The notes: generated from the letters alone by a model not told the origin. DNA of 64,000 bases from Streptomyces sp. T12 (GCF_028736035.1 NZ_CP117866.1:3286001-3350000); one strand, 5' to 3'; counted from the stretch's first letter, positions 16,365-29,035 are shown. Program-made: numbers and translations.

Positions 16365-16889
16365 ATGCAGGCCGAACAAGAGGCCCAGTTCCAGGAATTC
16401 GTCAGGGCACGGTGGTCCCACCTGGTGCGGACCGCGTATCTGCTCACGGGCGACGCGCACCATGCCGAGGACCTGACGCAGACGGCGCTGGCGAAGGCGT
16501 ACCGCTCATGGCGGCGGGTGGCACGCGCCGACAATCCGGAAGCGTATGTCCGGCGCATGCTGGTCAGTTGCAACAGTGACCGGTTCCGCAAGCGGCGGGT
16601 CGCCGAGTCGCTGACCGCCGCGCCACCGGAGACGGCGGGGCGCGAGGCGGGCTACGCGGGCGTGGACGAGCGGGGCGCGCTGCTCGGCGCGCTCGCCCAA
16701 CTGCCGCCCAAACAGCGGGCGGTGGTCGTCATGCGCTATTGGGAGGACCTGTCAGAGGGGGAGGTGGCCGACGTGCTCGGCTGCTCCGTCGGCACGGTCA
16801 AGAGCCAGGCGTCGAAGGGGCTGGCGAAGTTGCGTACGTATCCGGGGCTCGCTCGGATGACGCCGTCCGGGCAGGGAGGCAGCAGGTGA
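16365..16889 (+). CDS. SigE-family ECF RNA polymerase sigma factor
   Basis: The 174-residue protein has sigma region 2 (VRTAYLLTGDAHHAEDLTQTALAKAY, about residues 20-48) and region 4 (LPPKQRAVVVMRYWEDLSEGEVADVLGCSVGTVKSQ, about 115-155). The YLLTGD and DLSE-x-EVA signatures are those of the SigE (ECF39/41-like) group common in Streptomyces. It directs transcription of an unknown regulon. The ATG follows AGGGAGG at a good distance. Its stop overlaps the start of the next gene (GTGA), so that gene is likely its membrane regulator. Confidence 0.9.
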   Translation: MQAEQEAQFQEFVRARWSHLVRTAYLLTGDAHHAEDLTQTALAKAYRSWRRVARADNPEAYVRRMLVSCNSDRFRKRRVAESLTAAPPETAGREAGYAGVDERGALLGALAQLPPKQRAVVVMRYWEDLSEGEVADVLGCSVGTVKSQASKGLAKLRTYPGLARMTPSGQGGSR

Positions 16890-17821
16890 ACGACGACGAG
16901 CAGCGCCAGGGAGCACACAGCGAGCCGGACTTCGAGGAGCAGTTGCGGGAGCTGCTCGCCGAGGACGCGTACACGATCCAGCCGTCGCCGGCGCCGTATC
17001 CGGCGATCCGGCGCCGGGGCGTGGTCGAGCGGCGGCGCCGGGTGGCGGCGGCCGGGGCGGTGCTGGTGACGCTGGCGGCGATGCCGGTGGGGGCGTACGC
17101 GCTGAGCGGTGGGGGTGCGGGCGGGGGCGTGGCGACGACCCCGACGCCCTCGGTCAGTGCCACGCGGGCCCCGTCGCCGACGCCGTCCCCGACACCGAGT
17201 GGGCCCGCGCGGCCGGCCACGGACGGGCAGCTCCTCGACGGGATCACCTTCGAGCGGGCGGCGGACGGGCTGGAGAAGTGCCTGGCCTACCAGCGGTCGG
17301 GAGCCATGGCGGGCGACACGGACCCGGGCACGCCGGAGGACTACGGGATCATCCTGGCCATGCGCAGTACCGGCGACTCCAACACGCCCGGCGACGGCAT
17401 GTACGTCGTCGCCGTGCGGGAGAAGCCGGAGGAGATCTACCTGATCTGCAACATCAAGAACGGCGAGACCCAGGGCGTCACCGGCTTCGGCAACGACGCC
17501 GACGCCATCCCGGACGAAGGCCCGGTGCTCATCGACCCCAACGGCGGCAAGCTCTACCAGCAGTCGTTCCTCGACCGGGGCAACTGGAAGCTTCCGTTCC
17601 GATGGGGTGTGATCGGCACCGTCGAACCGTCGGTGGCCAAGGTGACGGTGTCCTACGGCGACTCCAGCGCCGAAGCCGCCCTCGACCACGGCCGGTTCGT
17701 GGCGTCCGGCGTGCTGAACGAGCAGGTCACCCTCGCGCCGCACGTCAAGGGCTACGACGCCGGCGGCAAGCTGGTCTACGACTCCGACGAGGACAAGTAC
17801 TACCAGCGGACCCTGCCGTAG
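16886..17821 (+). CDS. Probable membrane regulator of the adjacent sigma factor
   Basis: The 311-residue protein has an acidic cytoplasmic N-terminus (DFEEQLRELLAED), one transmembrane segment at about residues 52-73 (VAAAGAVLVTLAAMPVGAYAL), a Thr/Pro/Ser-rich linker and an extracytoplasmic domain. The N-terminal layout is like that of anti-sigma factors, but no zinc-binding HxxxCxxC motif is seen, so anti-sigma function is inferred from coupling to the sigma gene (GTGA overlap). The outer domain contains two cysteines (KCLAY, LICNI) and may sense a cell-wall signal. It ends in a strong terminator. Confidence 0.75.
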   Translation: MNDDEQRQGAHSEPDFEEQLRELLAEDAYTIQPSPAPYPAIRRRGVVERRRRVAAAGAVLVTLAAMPVGAYALSGGGAGGGVATTPTPSVSATRAPSPTPSPTPSGPARPATDGQLLDGITFERAADGLEKCLAYQRSGAMAGDTDPGTPEDYGIILAMRSTGDSNTPGDGMYVVAVREKPEEIYLICNIKNGETQGVTGFGNDADAIPDEGPVLIDPNGGKLYQQSFLDRGNWKLPFRWGVIGTVEPSVAKVTVSYGDSSAEAALDHGRFVASGVLNEQVTLAPHVKGYDAGGKLVYDSDEDKYYQRTLP

Positions 17822-17830
17822 CCACCGACG

Positions 17831-17869
17831 GGGCCGGGGGCGCCGCACAGGGGACGGCGCCCCCGGCCC
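17831..17869. terminator. Perfect 15-bp stem terminator
   Basis: GGGCCGGGGGCGCCG and CGGCGCCCCCGGCCC form a perfect stem around a 9-nt loop. It lies 10 nt after the stop of the sigma-regulator gene and 8 nt before the end of the convergent AraC gene, so it can serve both. It is the strongest hairpin in the window. Confidence 0.85.
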
Positions 17870-17876
17870 GCCGTCA

Positions 17877-18347
<471 letters not shown>

Positions 18348-18470
18348 CGAGTGGCTGGATCGCACACCCGCATCTTCCCCGGCCGCCTCCCACCTCGTCC
18401 ACTCCCGCGTCTGACGGGAGCGGGACGAGAGGAGGGCCATCACCGGTGCCGAGGCGAGACACATCGCGGG

Positions 18471-20834
<2,364 letters not shown>

Positions 20835-20899
20835 CGTGAAATCTCCATCTGCAACTCGGTCGGGAACGTTGCCGGTGAGGGCGCGGGACGGGGGTGGGC

Positions 20900-21310
20900 T
20901 CAACCCCGGGCCTGGATACGGATCAGGTTGCCCGCGGGGTCACGGAAGGCGCAGTCGCGGATGCCGTACGGCTGGTCGGTCGGCTCCTGGACGACCTCGG
21001 CGCCGCTCGCCTGCACCTTCTCGAAGGTGTCGTCGACATTGGAGGTGGCGAGCAGGATCCAGCCGTAGGTGCCCTTGGCCATCATCTCGACGATGGTGCG
21101 GCGCTCGTCCTCGGTGATCCCGGGGTCGGCGGCGGGGGGTGCGAGGAGGATGGACGTGCCGGGCTGGCCGACGGGGCCGACCGTGATCCAGCGCATCTTG
21201 CCCTGTCCGACATCGGTGCGGACCTCGAAGCCGAGGGCGTCGCGGTAGAAGGCCAGGGAGGCCTCCGGGTCGTCGTGCGGAAGGAAGCTGGCGTGAATCG
21301 AGATGTCCAT
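20900..21310 (-). CDS. VOC-family (glyoxalase/bleomycin-resistance fold) protein
   Basis: The 136-residue single-domain VOC protein begins with ASFLPHDDPEASLAFYRDALGFEV and ends with the second half PYGIRDCAFRDPAGNLIRI. The fold is used by glyoxalases, dioxygenases and drug-binding resistance proteins. Metal-ligand positions are incomplete, so a binding role is possible. It is 65 nt upstream of the UvrA-like gene on the same strand, so both may respond to the same compound. Confidence 0.85.
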   Translation of the reverse strand: MDISIHASFLPHDDPEASLAFYRDALGFEVRTDVGQGKMRWITVGPVGQPGTSILLAPPAADPGITEDERRTIVEMMAKGTYGWILLATSNVDDTFEKVQASGAEVVQEPTDQPYGIRDCAFRDPAGNLIRIQARG

Positions 21311-21395
21311 GCCCGTCACGCTAGCGGCGGCAGGGGGGCGGCGCTTCTCGATTCCTGACCCGTGCCAGGACCCGCCGATTCCTTCGCCCCCGCCA

Positions 21396-21410
21396 GGGGG
21401 CTCTGCCCCC
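21396..21410. terminator. Hairpin terminator after the FadR-type gene
   Basis: GGGGGC and GCCCCC pair around a TCT loop, with further partial pairing (CCA ... AGCGG) on both sides. It lies between the end of the leftward GntR gene and the start of the leftward VOC gene, so it probably ends transcription of the regulator. Confidence 0.6.
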
Positions 21411-21452
21411 CCAGCGGGGGCGAGGGAACCCGGCGTCACCTGGAACCCGGCG

Positions 21453-22196
21453 TCACCCGACCCCCCTCGACCCCTGCCCCGCCCGCGCAGCGATCCCGCG
21501 GAAGTGAACCGTCATCGCCCGCTGCGCCCCCTCCACGTCCCGCGCCCGCAGGGCCGTCACGATGTCCCGGTGCCAACGGGCGGTGAGATCGGGAGACGGA
21601 TCGTCGGGCCGCCCCCGCGCCCCGGACACCCGCCGGAAGACCGTCCAGAACGCGGCCAACAGCTGCGGCACGAGGTCGTTGCCGAGCGAGGCGTACAGCA
21701 GCTCATGGAACTCACGGTCCAGGTCGGGAAAGGCGCGCCCGGCCCGCCCCGCCACCTCCATCCGGGACACCACCGCCTCCAGCCGGTCCAGCTCCCCCTC
21801 GGTGACCGTCGCCGCCACCCGCCGGATCAGCCCCTCCTCCAGCACCTCCCGCACCTGAAGGATCTCGGCGAGCGCGCCCGAGTCGTCGTGGTCGTGCCGG
21901 GCGAGCGTGCGGAAGGTCAGGCCGTCGATCAGCGGCGTGAGCGAGGCCTGGCCGACATACGTGCCGTAGCCGTGCCTGATCTCCACGATGTCGAGGGCCT
22001 GGAGCGCCTTGAGCGCCTCGCGGACGGAGTTGCGGCTGACGCCGAGGTCGTCCATGAGCTCGGCCTCGGTGGGCAGGAGGGCGCCGGCCTGGAGCCTGCG
22101 GTCGATGATCAGCTGCATGACCTGGCGCTGGATCCGGCTGTTCCTGGACTCCTCGGACGTACGGCTGTTCCTGGGCTGCCCGGGCATGCGGCGCAT
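21453..22196 (-). CDS. GntR/FadR-family transcriptional regulator
   Basis: The 247-residue protein has an N-terminal winged helix (about residues 20-85: GALLPTEAELMDDLGVSRNSVREALKALQALDIVEIRHGYGTYV) and a C-terminal FCD ligand-binding domain (DREFHELLYASLGNDLVPQLLAAFW; conserved His/Asp metal positions plausible). Regulators of this class often sense acidic sugars or carboxylates. It is divergent from the transporter-aldolase operon and is therefore its likely repressor. A second ATG at 22187 is an equally good start. No strong ribosome-binding site precedes either one. Confidence 0.88.
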   Translation of the reverse strand: MRRMPGQPRNSRTSEESRNSRIQRQVMQLIIDRRLQAGALLPTEAELMDDLGVSRNSVREALKALQALDIVEIRHGYGTYVGQASLTPLIDGLTFRTLARHDHDDSGALAEILQVREVLEEGLIRRVAATVTEGELDRLEAVVSRMEVAGRAGRAFPDLDREFHELLYASLGNDLVPQLLAAFWTVFRRVSGARGRPDDPSPDLTARWHRDIVTALRARDVEGAQRAMTVHFRGIAARAGQGSRGVG

Positions 22197-22323
22197 GGTA
22201 CGCGCACCTGGACGTCCCACGTCCCATGTCTGCGGAGTACGTCCCTGACGGGGGGTCAACTCACGCCATTTCACAGCGCCATTGGTCCGACCTGTGACAG
22301 ATGCGCCATTCGTGTGAGATCCC

Positions 22324-22352
22324 TTGACCGCCCCCACCACCCCACCTATGGT
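22324..22352 (+). promoter_or_regulatory. Near-consensus housekeeping promoter of the transporter operon
   Basis: TTGACC and TATGGT are separated by exactly 17 nt. This would start RNA near 22359 and give an 87-nt leader before the GTG at 22446. The leader holds the direct repeat GGACGT/GGACGTC at about 22367-22380, a possible regulator site. Confidence 0.6.
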
Positions 22353-22445
22353 CGCGCTGACCGGGAGGACGTAGGACGTCGTATCTCCCTCCCGGACCAC
22401 AGCACGAACCCATCGCCGGAGCACACACCATCCGCTGGAGGACCC

Positions 22446-24074
22446 GTGCGCGACGTGACCCCCGACGTGCCGGCGCTGCACCGCCGGTCGTTCCTGAAGT
22501 ACACCGGCGCGCTGGGCGCGGCCGCCGCCGTCTCCGCGTCGCTGTCGGCGTGTTCCTCGGGGCCCGAGTCCACCAACGAGACCGGCGGGGGCGGTGGCCA
22601 GAACCGGACGCTCACGGCGGTCATCGGCTACGGCAACGACGGCAGCTGGGACCCCACCCAGACGGCGTCCGCCTTCTGCATGGCCGCCAACAACCACATC
22701 TACGAGGGGCTCCTCGACACCGACCCGATCTCCCGGGAGCCGTACGCCGCGCTCGCCACCCAGGTGCCGGCCGACCCGAACGCCACGTCCTGGAAGTTCA
22801 CCCTGCGCGCGGGCGCGAAGTTCCACGACGGCAAGCCGGTCACGGCCGACGACGTGGTCTTCGTCTTCGACCGGATCCTCGACCCGAAGACGCAGACCCT
22901 CGCAAAGGGCTTCTTCGCGAGCTGGCTGAAGGAAGTCCGCAAGATCGACGCGCACAACGTCGAGCTGGTGCTCAAGTTCCCCTTCCCGGACGGGATTTCG
23001 CGGCTCACCCTCGCCAAGATCATGCCGAAGCACGTGTTCTCCCAGCCAGGTGCCTGGGAGGACGCCATCAAGGGCAAGGCGATCGGCTCGGGGCCGTACC
23101 GGCAGACCGCGCACCACCCGAAGTCCAACACCACCTTCGAGGCGTATCCCGACTACAACGGCCCGCGCAAGCCCGCCTTCAAGAAGATGAACTGGCTGAC
23201 GATCGTGGACGCGGCGCCGCGGGTGGCCAGGATCTCGGGCGCCAGCGCGGGCGCGCAGATCGCGGACAACATCCCGTACGCCAACATCGGGCAGCTGGAG
23301 AGCGGCGGGCTGACGGTCGCGGGCGGGGCCGGCATGAACAACCTGTTCCTGATGTTCAACACCAAGCACAAGCCCTTCGACGACGTACGCGTCCGCCAGG
23401 CGCTGCACTACGCCATCGACACCGAGAAGATGATCGAGGTCGCCCTCAAGGGGCACGGGAAGCCGTCGTCGTCCTTCCTCAACGAGGCCAACCCCAGCTA
23501 CCGGCGCGCGAAGACCGTCTACGACCACGACCCCGACAAGGCGAAGGCGCTGCTGAAGGAGGCCGGGGTCAGCGGGCTGGAGATCGAGATCCTGGCCGTC
23601 AACGTGAGCTGGATCGTCGACTGCCTGCCGACCATCAAGGCGTCCTGGGACGCGATCGGCGTCAAGACGACCCTCTCCCCGCAGGAGACGACGGCCGTCT
23701 TCACCAAGATGGACCAGAAGCAGGACTTCCAGGTCGTCGCCGCCGCCTCGAACCCCAACCAGTTCGGCCTCGACGCCGACCTGATCATGCATTACAACTA
23801 CGGCCCCGAGAACCTGTGGATGCAGTACACGCGGTGGGCCGGCAACTCCGTCGCCAAGGCGCTCTTCAAGGACATGGACCGGGCGACCCAGGAGCCGGAC
23901 ACCGAGAAGAAGAAGACGATGATCCAGGACTACATCGACGTCGTCGCCGAACAGGCCGTGCTCTACCCGGTCGTCCACAACGAGCTGATGACGGCCTGGA
24001 ACCCGAAGCAGCTCACCGGCATAAGGGCCCAGCCGTATCCCGGCATCAACCTCCTCCAGGCCAAGTGGTCCTAG
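22446..24074 (+). CDS. ABC transporter substrate-binding lipoprotein, Dpp/Opp family (SBP_bac_5)
   Basis: The 542-residue protein has a twin-arginine signal RRSFLK (residues 13-18) and a lipobox LSAC with Cys36 as lipidation site, so it is a Tat-exported lipoprotein. The mature part has family motifs: SFTLRAGAKFHDGKPVTADDVVFVFDRI-like region, FDDVRVRQALHYAID and DHDPDKAKALLKEAG. It captures the substrate for the permeases encoded next. Members bind peptides, but some Dpp-type systems carry sialic acid or other sugars. The GTG at 22446 follows GGAGGA. Confidence 0.92.
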   Translation: MRDVTPDVPALHRRSFLKYTGALGAAAAVSASLSACSSGPESTNETGGGGGQNRTLTAVIGYGNDGSWDPTQTASAFCMAANNHIYEGLLDTDPISREPYAALATQVPADPNATSWKFTLRAGAKFHDGKPVTADDVVFVFDRILDPKTQTLAKGFFASWLKEVRKIDAHNVELVLKFPFPDGISRLTLAKIMPKHVFSQPGAWEDAIKGKAIGSGPYRQTAHHPKSNTTFEAYPDYNGPRKPAFKKMNWLTIVDAAPRVARISGASAGAQIADNIPYANIGQLESGGLTVAGGAGMNNLFLMFNTKHKPFDDVRVRQALHYAIDTEKMIEVALKGHGKPSSSFLNEANPSYRRAKTVYDHDPDKAKALLKEAGVSGLEIEILAVNVSWIVDCLPTIKASWDAIGVKTTLSPQETTAVFTKMDQKQDFQVVAAASNPNQFGLDADLIMHYNYGPENLWMQYTRWAGNSVAKALFKDMDRATQEPDTEKKKTMIQDYIDVVAEQAVLYPVVHNELMTAWNPKQLTGIRAQPYPGINLLQAKWS

Positions 24075-24091
24075 CGCCGAGGAGTCCCTGA

Positions 24092-25051
24092 GTGGTCACC
24101 GTCGCAAGGATCCTGGCCCGTCGCGTCGCGCTGCTCGTGCCGCTGATGCTCGGCATCGTGCTGTTCGTGTTCCTGGTCATGCGGTTCTCGGACGTCGACC
24201 CGGCGTCCGCGTTCTTCCAGGGCGCCAACCCCACCGCCCAGCAGCTGCACGACTTCCGCGAGGAGAACGGCCTGCTGGATCCCCTCCCCGTCCGCTACGT
24301 CGCCTTCATCGGCGACCTGCTCCACGGCGACATGGGCATCAGCGCCCTGACCCGAGCGCCGGTCGTCGACCAGGTCATGACCGCCCTGCCGCTGACCCTC
24401 CAGCTCACCTTCCTGGGCCTCGGCATCGCGGTCGTCCTGTCGCTGCTCGGCGGCGTCACGGCGGCCATCTACCGCGACCGCCTGCCCGACCAGATCATCC
24501 GGGTCGTCTCGCTCACCGGGGTGGCCGCCCCCGGCTTCTGGCTGGCGCTGCTGATGATCCAGTACCTCGCCGTCGACCTGGGCTGGTTCCCGACCGGCGG
24601 CTACATCAACCCGGCGGACTCCCTCACCGGTTGGCTGAAGACCATGACCCTCCCGGCCTTCGCCCTGTCGCTGCCGGTGGCGGCGCAGCTGACGCGGATC
24701 GTGCGCACGGCGGTGGTGGAGGAGCTGGACAAGGACTACGTGCGGACGGCGATCGGCAGCGGGCTGCCGCCGCGGGTGGTCGTCGGCCGGAACGTCCTCA
24801 GGAACGCGCTCATCAACCCGCTGACCGTGCTCGGCCTGCGCGTCGGATATCTCCTCGGCGGCGCGGTGGTCATCGAGACGATCTTCTCCCTCCCGGGGAT
24901 GGGGAAGCTGATGATCGACGCCGTGAAGAACGGCGACCCGGCGGTGGTCCAGGGCGTCGTCCTCACGACGGCGACCGGCTTCGTGGTCGTCAACCTGGTC
25001 ATCGACATCCTGTACCTGCTGGTCAACCCGCGACTGCGGGAGGCGACGTGA
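24092..25051 (+). CDS. ABC transporter permease, DppB type
   Basis: The 319-residue integral membrane protein has an N-terminal helix (RVALLVPLMLGIVLFVFLVM), a periplasmic loop with GDLLHGDMGIS, and five further helices. The EAA-like coupling loop (DYVRTAIGSGLPPRVVVGRNVLRNAL) docks with the ATPase. It forms half of the channel for the substrate bound by the upstream lipoprotein. The GTG at 24092 is 17 nt after that gene. Its stop overlaps the GTG of the next gene (GTGA). Confidence 0.92.
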   Translation: MVTVARILARRVALLVPLMLGIVLFVFLVMRFSDVDPASAFFQGANPTAQQLHDFREENGLLDPLPVRYVAFIGDLLHGDMGISALTRAPVVDQVMTALPLTLQLTFLGLGIAVVLSLLGGVTAAIYRDRLPDQIIRVVSLTGVAAPGFWLALLMIQYLAVDLGWFPTGGYINPADSLTGWLKTMTLPAFALSLPVAAQLTRIVRTAVVEELDKDYVRTAIGSGLPPRVVVGRNVLRNALINPLTVLGLRVGYLLGGAVVIETIFSLPGMGKLMIDAVKNGDPAVVQGVVLTTATGFVVVNLVIDILYLLVNPRLREAT

Positions 25052-27036
25052 CGTTCAACCGCAAACGCCTCGCCGAAGCGCTGTCCCGGCCCGGCATCCG
25101 GCTGCGCGGCTGGCGCCGGCTGCCGCTGCTGTCGAAGGTCGCGTTCTGCTTCCTGGCGGTCGTGGTCCTGATGGCGCTGCTCGCCCCGCTGCTCTCGCCG
25201 CACGACCCGCTCGACCAGCAGCCGCCCGTCGACGGCACCGGGCACCCGTCCGCCGACCACTGGATGGGCCAGGACAGCCTCGGCCGGGACATCCTCGGCC
25301 GGCTGATGTACGGCGCCCGCTGGTCGCTGGCGATCGGCCTCGGCGCGACCGGACTCGCGCTGGTCGTCGGCGCCCTGCTCGGCGCCATCGCCGCGACCTC
25401 CCGCAAGGCGGTCGACGAGACGCTGATGCGCTGTCTGGACGTGGTGATGGCGTTCCCGGGCATCGCGCTGGCCGCCGTGCTCGTCGCGGTCTTCGGCGGC
25501 GGAATCACCGTCCTGATCTGCGCGATCGCGTTCCTGTTCACGCCGCCGGTGGCGCGGGTCGTCCGGGCGAACGTCCTCGATCAGTACGGCGAGGACTACG
25601 TCACGGCGGAACGGGTCATCGGCGCCCGCACCCCGCACATCGTCATCAGGCACGTGGCGATCAACTGCGCCGCCCCGGTGCTGGTGTTCTGCACGGTCCA
25701 GGTGGCGGAGGCGATCGTCTTCGAGGCGTCGCTGTCCTTCATCGGCGCGGGCGTGCGGCCGCCCGACCCCTCCTGGGGCAGTGTCATCGCCGACGGCAAG
25801 AACATGGTGCTGACCGGCGGCTGGTGGGCGACCGTCTTCCCCGGCCTGCTGATGCTGGTGACGGTGCTCTCGCTGAACATCCTCTCCGAGGGCGTCTCGG
25901 ACGCGTGGGCGGCACCCTCGGCGCGCGAGGTCGACGTACGGGACGACGACGACCGGCTGGAGGCGCCGGAGCCGGGCAGCGGAGAGGTGCTGCAACTGCC
26001 CGGGCTCGCGGAGGCCGCGGCACGGCTGCGGTCACGGGCGCGGCCGCTGCCCCACGGACGGCAGCCGGTACTGGCCGTGGAGAACCTGGCGATCGGCTTC
26101 GAGGGTCGCCATGCCGGCGTGGACATCGTCGACGGCATCAGCTTCGAGGTGCAGCCCGGTGAGGTGCTGGGCCTGGTCGGCGAGTCGGGCTGCGGGAAGT
26201 CGCTCACAGCCCTCGCGGTGATGGGCCTGGAGCCGAAGGGCGCCCGGGTCCGCGGCCATGTCCGTTTCAACCAGCGGCAGTTGGTGGGCGAGCCGATGCG
26301 CGTACGCCGCAAGCTGCTGGGCCACGAGATGGCGATGATCTACCAGGACGCCCTGTCGTCCCTGAACCCGGCGATGACGATCCGCGCGCAGCTCAAGCAG
26401 GTCGTACGCCGCGGAGGCCGCCGTACCCCGCACGAACTGCTGACGCTCGTCGGCCTCGACCCGGAACGCACCCTGCGCAGCTACCCGCACGAGCTCTCCG
26501 GCGGCCAGCGCCAGCGCGTCCTGATCGCCATGGCCCTGTCCCGCGACCCGAAGCTGATCGTCGCCGACGAGCCGACGACCGCGCTGGACGTCACCGTGCA
26601 GGCGCAGATCATAGAGCTGCTGCTCAGGCTGCGGGAGGAGCTGGGCTTCGCCCTGATCCTGGTCTCGCACGACCTCGCGCTGATCGCGGACGTCACCGAC
26701 CGGGTGGTCGTGATGTACGGCGGCCAGATCGTGGAGACCGGCGTGACCGCCGACCTGGTGGAGGCACCGGCGCACCACTACACGCGGGGCCTGCTCGGGA
26801 GTGTGCTCTCGCTGGAGTCGGCGCAGGAGCGGATGACGCAGATCAAGGGCGTGGTCCCCTCCCCCGCGGACTTCCCGGCGGGCTGCCGTTTCGCGGACCG
26901 GTGCCCGCTGGCGAGCGAGGTGTGCCGCACGACGGCCCCCGACCTGGTGGGGACACCGACGCACACGGCGGCCTGCCATCACCCGGCGATCGTGCCGGCG
27001 CCGACGGATCGCTCGGAGAGTGGGGTCGTGCAGTGA
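25048..27036 (+). CDS. Fused ABC permease (DppC type) and ATPase (DppD type)
   Basis: This 662-residue protein joins two normally separate subunits. Residues about 1-285 are a DppC-type permease ([24 protein letters not shown], coupling loop [21 protein letters not shown]). After a charged linker, residues about 330-650 are an ATPase with Walker A GESGCGKS, signature LSGGQRQR, Walker [13 protein letters not shown] and the oligopeptide C-terminal domain with [14 protein letters not shown]. One frame runs through without a break. It is coupled to both neighbours by GTGA overlaps. Confidence 0.93.
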   Translation: MTFNRKRLAEALSRPGIRLRGWRRLPLLSKVAFCFLAVVVLMALLAPLLSPHDPLDQQPPVDGTGHPSADHWMGQDSLGRDILGRLMYGARWSLAIGLGATGLALVVGALLGAIAATSRKAVDETLMRCLDVVMAFPGIALAAVLVAVFGGGITVLICAIAFLFTPPVARVVRANVLDQYGEDYVTAERVIGARTPHIVIRHVAINCAAPVLVFCTVQVAEAIVFEASLSFIGAGVRPPDPSWGSVIADGKNMVLTGGWWATVFPGLLMLVTVLSLNILSEGVSDAWAAPSAREVDVRDDDDRLEAPEPGSGEVLQLPGLAEAAARLRSRARPLPHGRQPVLAVENLAIGFEGRHAGVDIVDGISFEVQPGEVLGLVGESGCGKSLTALAVMGLEPKGARVRGHVRFNQRQLVGEPMRVRRKLLGHEMAMIYQDALSSLNPAMTIRAQLKQVVRRGGRRTPHELLTLVGLDPERTLRSYPHELSGGQRQRVLIAMALSRDPKLIVADEPTTALDVTVQAQIIELLLRLREELGFALILVSHDLALIADVTDRVVVMYGGQIVETGVTADLVEAPAHHYTRGLLGSVLSLESAQERMTQIKGVVPSPADFPAGCRFADRCPLASEVCRTTAPDLVGTPTHTAACHHPAIVPAPTDRSESGVVQ

Positions 27037-28052
27037 ACGCGCTGGTGGAGCTGTCGGACGCGCACGTCGTGCACAAGGCGCGCAGCGGCGGGCTGTTCAC
27101 GCGGGACAAGGTGTACGCCCTGACCGGCGCCGACCTCGTCATCGCGCCCGGCGAGACGGTGGGCGTGGTCGGGGAGTCGGGGTGCGGGAAGTCGACGCTG
27201 GCGAAGGTGCTGGTGGGGGTGCAGCGGCCGACGTCGGGGACGGTGTCCTTCCGGGGACGCGACCTGTGGACGATGAGCCCGGCCGAGCGCAGGACGGCGG
27301 TCGGCGCCGGGACCGGCATGATCTTCCAGGACCCGTCGACGGCGTTGAACCGTCGCCTGCCCGTCCGGCAGATACTGCGGGACCCGCTGGACGTGCACGG
27401 CCGGGGGACCAAGGCCCAACGCGAGGAGCGGGTGAGGGAGTTGATGTCCCTGGTGGGGTTGCCGCGCGCCCTCACCGACGCGCTTCCCGGCCAGCTCTCG
27501 GGCGGTCAGCGCCAACGCGTCGCGATCGCACGGGCGTTGGCCCTGGACCCCGACCTGGTGGTGGCGGACGAGCCGACGAGCGCGCTGGACGTGTCGGTCC
27601 GGGCCCAGATCCTGAACCTCCTGCTGGACCTGAAGGAGCGGCTGGGCCTGGCCCTGGTCTTCGTCTCCCACGACATCCAGACGGTACGGCGGATGAGCGA
27701 CCGCGTGATCACGATGTACCTGGGCCGGATCGTCGAGGAGTCCCCGGCGGCCGACGTCACCGACGGCTCCCGGCACCCGTACACCCGGGCCCTGTTCTCC
27801 GCGACGCCCGGCCTGCTGGACCCCATCGATCCGATCCCGCTGGTGGGCCCGGTGCCGTCGGCGACCCGGCCGCCGAGCGGGTGCCCCTTCCGGACGCGGT
27901 GCTGGAAGGCGGAAGGGGTATGCGGTGAGGTGATGCCGGACTTCTCGGCCGCGTCGAGCCCGGAGCACCGTTACAGGTGTCACCATCCGGTGGAGGAGGG
28001 CGAGGCCACCCGCGACCTCGTACGGCAGAGTCACCTTCCCAAGGAGCCCTGA
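27033..28052 (+). CDS. ABC transporter ATPase, DppF type
   Basis: The 339-residue protein is the second ATPase of the importer, with Walker [11 protein letters not shown]-loop IFQDPSTALN, signature LSGGQRQR, Walker B VVADEPTSALD, the switch His in VSHD, and the family C-terminal extension with cysteines (GCPFRTRCWKAEGVC). The start GTG overlaps the preceding stop, and its stop overlaps the ATG of the aldolase gene (TGATG). The tight packing indicates a single transcript from substrate-binding protein to aldolase. Confidence 0.93.
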   Translation: MNALVELSDAHVVHKARSGGLFTRDKVYALTGADLVIAPGETVGVVGESGCGKSTLAKVLVGVQRPTSGTVSFRGRDLWTMSPAERRTAVGAGTGMIFQDPSTALNRRLPVRQILRDPLDVHGRGTKAQREERVRELMSLVGLPRALTDALPGQLSGGQRQRVAIARALALDPDLVVADEPTSALDVSVRAQILNLLLDLKERLGLALVFVSHDIQTVRRMSDRVITMYLGRIVEESPAADVTDGSRHPYTRALFSATPGLLDPIDPIPLVGPVPSATRPPSGCPFRTRCWKAEGVCGEVMPDFSAASSPEHRYRCHHPVEEGEATRDLVRQSHLPKEP

Positions 28053-29035
28053 TGACCGCCCACCCGTCACCCACCACCACCCTTCTAAGGCCGCGCTTCG
28101 CGCCCCTTTCTTTTCCGCTCACCGGTGTCGTCCCGCCCGTCTGCACGCCCCTGACACCGGACCGCGAGGTGGACGTCCCGTCACTGCTCAGGCTGGTCGA
28201 CCACCTGATGGATGGCGGGGTGCACGGCCTGTTCGTGCTCGGTTCGTCGTCGGAGGCGGCGTATCTGACGGACCGGCAGCGCAGAGTTGTGGTGGAGGCG
28301 GTGACGGGGCACGTGGGGGGCCGGCTCCCCGTGCTGGCGGGCGTGATCGACATGACGACGCCGAGGGTGTTGGACCATGTCCGGGAGGTCACGGAGGCGG
28401 GCGCGGACGCGGTGGTGGCGACCGCGCCCTTCTACGCCCGGACCCACCCGACCGAGATCGCCCGCCACTACCGCCTGATCGCGGCGGCCTGCCCGGTCCC
28501 GGTGGTGGCCTACGACCTCCCGGCCTCCGTCCACACCAAACTCCCCGCCGACGTGATCCTGGACCTCGCCGCCGAGGGCACGCTGGCCGGTCTGAAGGAC
28601 TCCAGCGGCGACCTGGCCGGATTCCGCGAGGTCGTCATCGGCGCCCGCACCCGCCCCGACGTCACGGGCTTCAGCGTGCTGACCGGCTCGGAGCTCGTCG
28701 TCGACGCGGCCCTCGCGGTCGGCGCGGACGGCGCGGTGCCGGGCCTCGCCAACGTCGACCCGCACGGCTACGTCCACCTCGACCGCCTGTGCCGGGCCGG
28801 CGACTGGGAGCGGGCCCGGGTCGAGCAGGAACGCCTGTGCGCCCTCTTCGGCATGGTGACCGTGGGGGACCCGGGGCGGATGGGCGGGAGCTCGTCGGCA
28901 CTGGGCGCGTTCAAGGCGGCGCTGCACCTGCGGGGCGTCATCGCCTGCGCGGCGACGGCGGAGCCTCAGATGCCGTTGTCGGCGGAGGAGGTGGAGGGGG
29001 TGGGGAAGTTCCTGGCGGGAGCGGGGTTGCTGTAA
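28052..29035 (+). CDS. DapA/NanA-family aldolase (probable N-acetylneuraminate lyase-like)
   Basis: The 327-residue protein is a class I aldolase of the dihydrodipicolinate synthase superfamily. The Schiff-base lysine is Lys182 in GLKDSSGD, the catalytic tyrosine Tyr154 is in VVAYDLP, and the substrate-carboxylate loop is GSSSEA (64-69). Family members make dihydrodipicolinate or cleave sialic acid, KDG and related keto acids. The link with an importer, a FadR-type regulator and a nearby sialidase favours sialate cleavage, which is inference. The first 22 residues are an unusual Thr/Pro-rich extension. Confidence 0.82.
   Translation: MTAHPSPTTTLLRPRFAPLSFPLTGVVPPVCTPLTPDREVDVPSLLRLVDHLMDGGVHGLFVLGSSSEAAYLTDRQRRVVVEAVTGHVGGRLPVLAGVIDMTTPRVLDHVREVTEAGADAVVATAPFYARTHPTEIARHYRLIAAACPVPVVAYDLPASVHTKLPADVILDLAAEGTLAGLKDSSGDLAGFREVVIGARTRPDVTGFSVLTGSELVVDAALAVGADGAVPGLANVDPHGYVHLDRLCRAGDWERARVEQERLCALFGMVTVGDPGRMGGSSSALGAFKAALHLRGVIACAATAEPQMPLSAEEVEGVGKFLAGAGLL

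Noticed and set aside
22367..22389. Operator of the FadR-type regulator at the GGACGT repeats
   Set aside because: The repeats are direct rather than inverted and do not fit the TnGTnnnACnA style of FadR-type sites, so I did not list them as an operator of their own.
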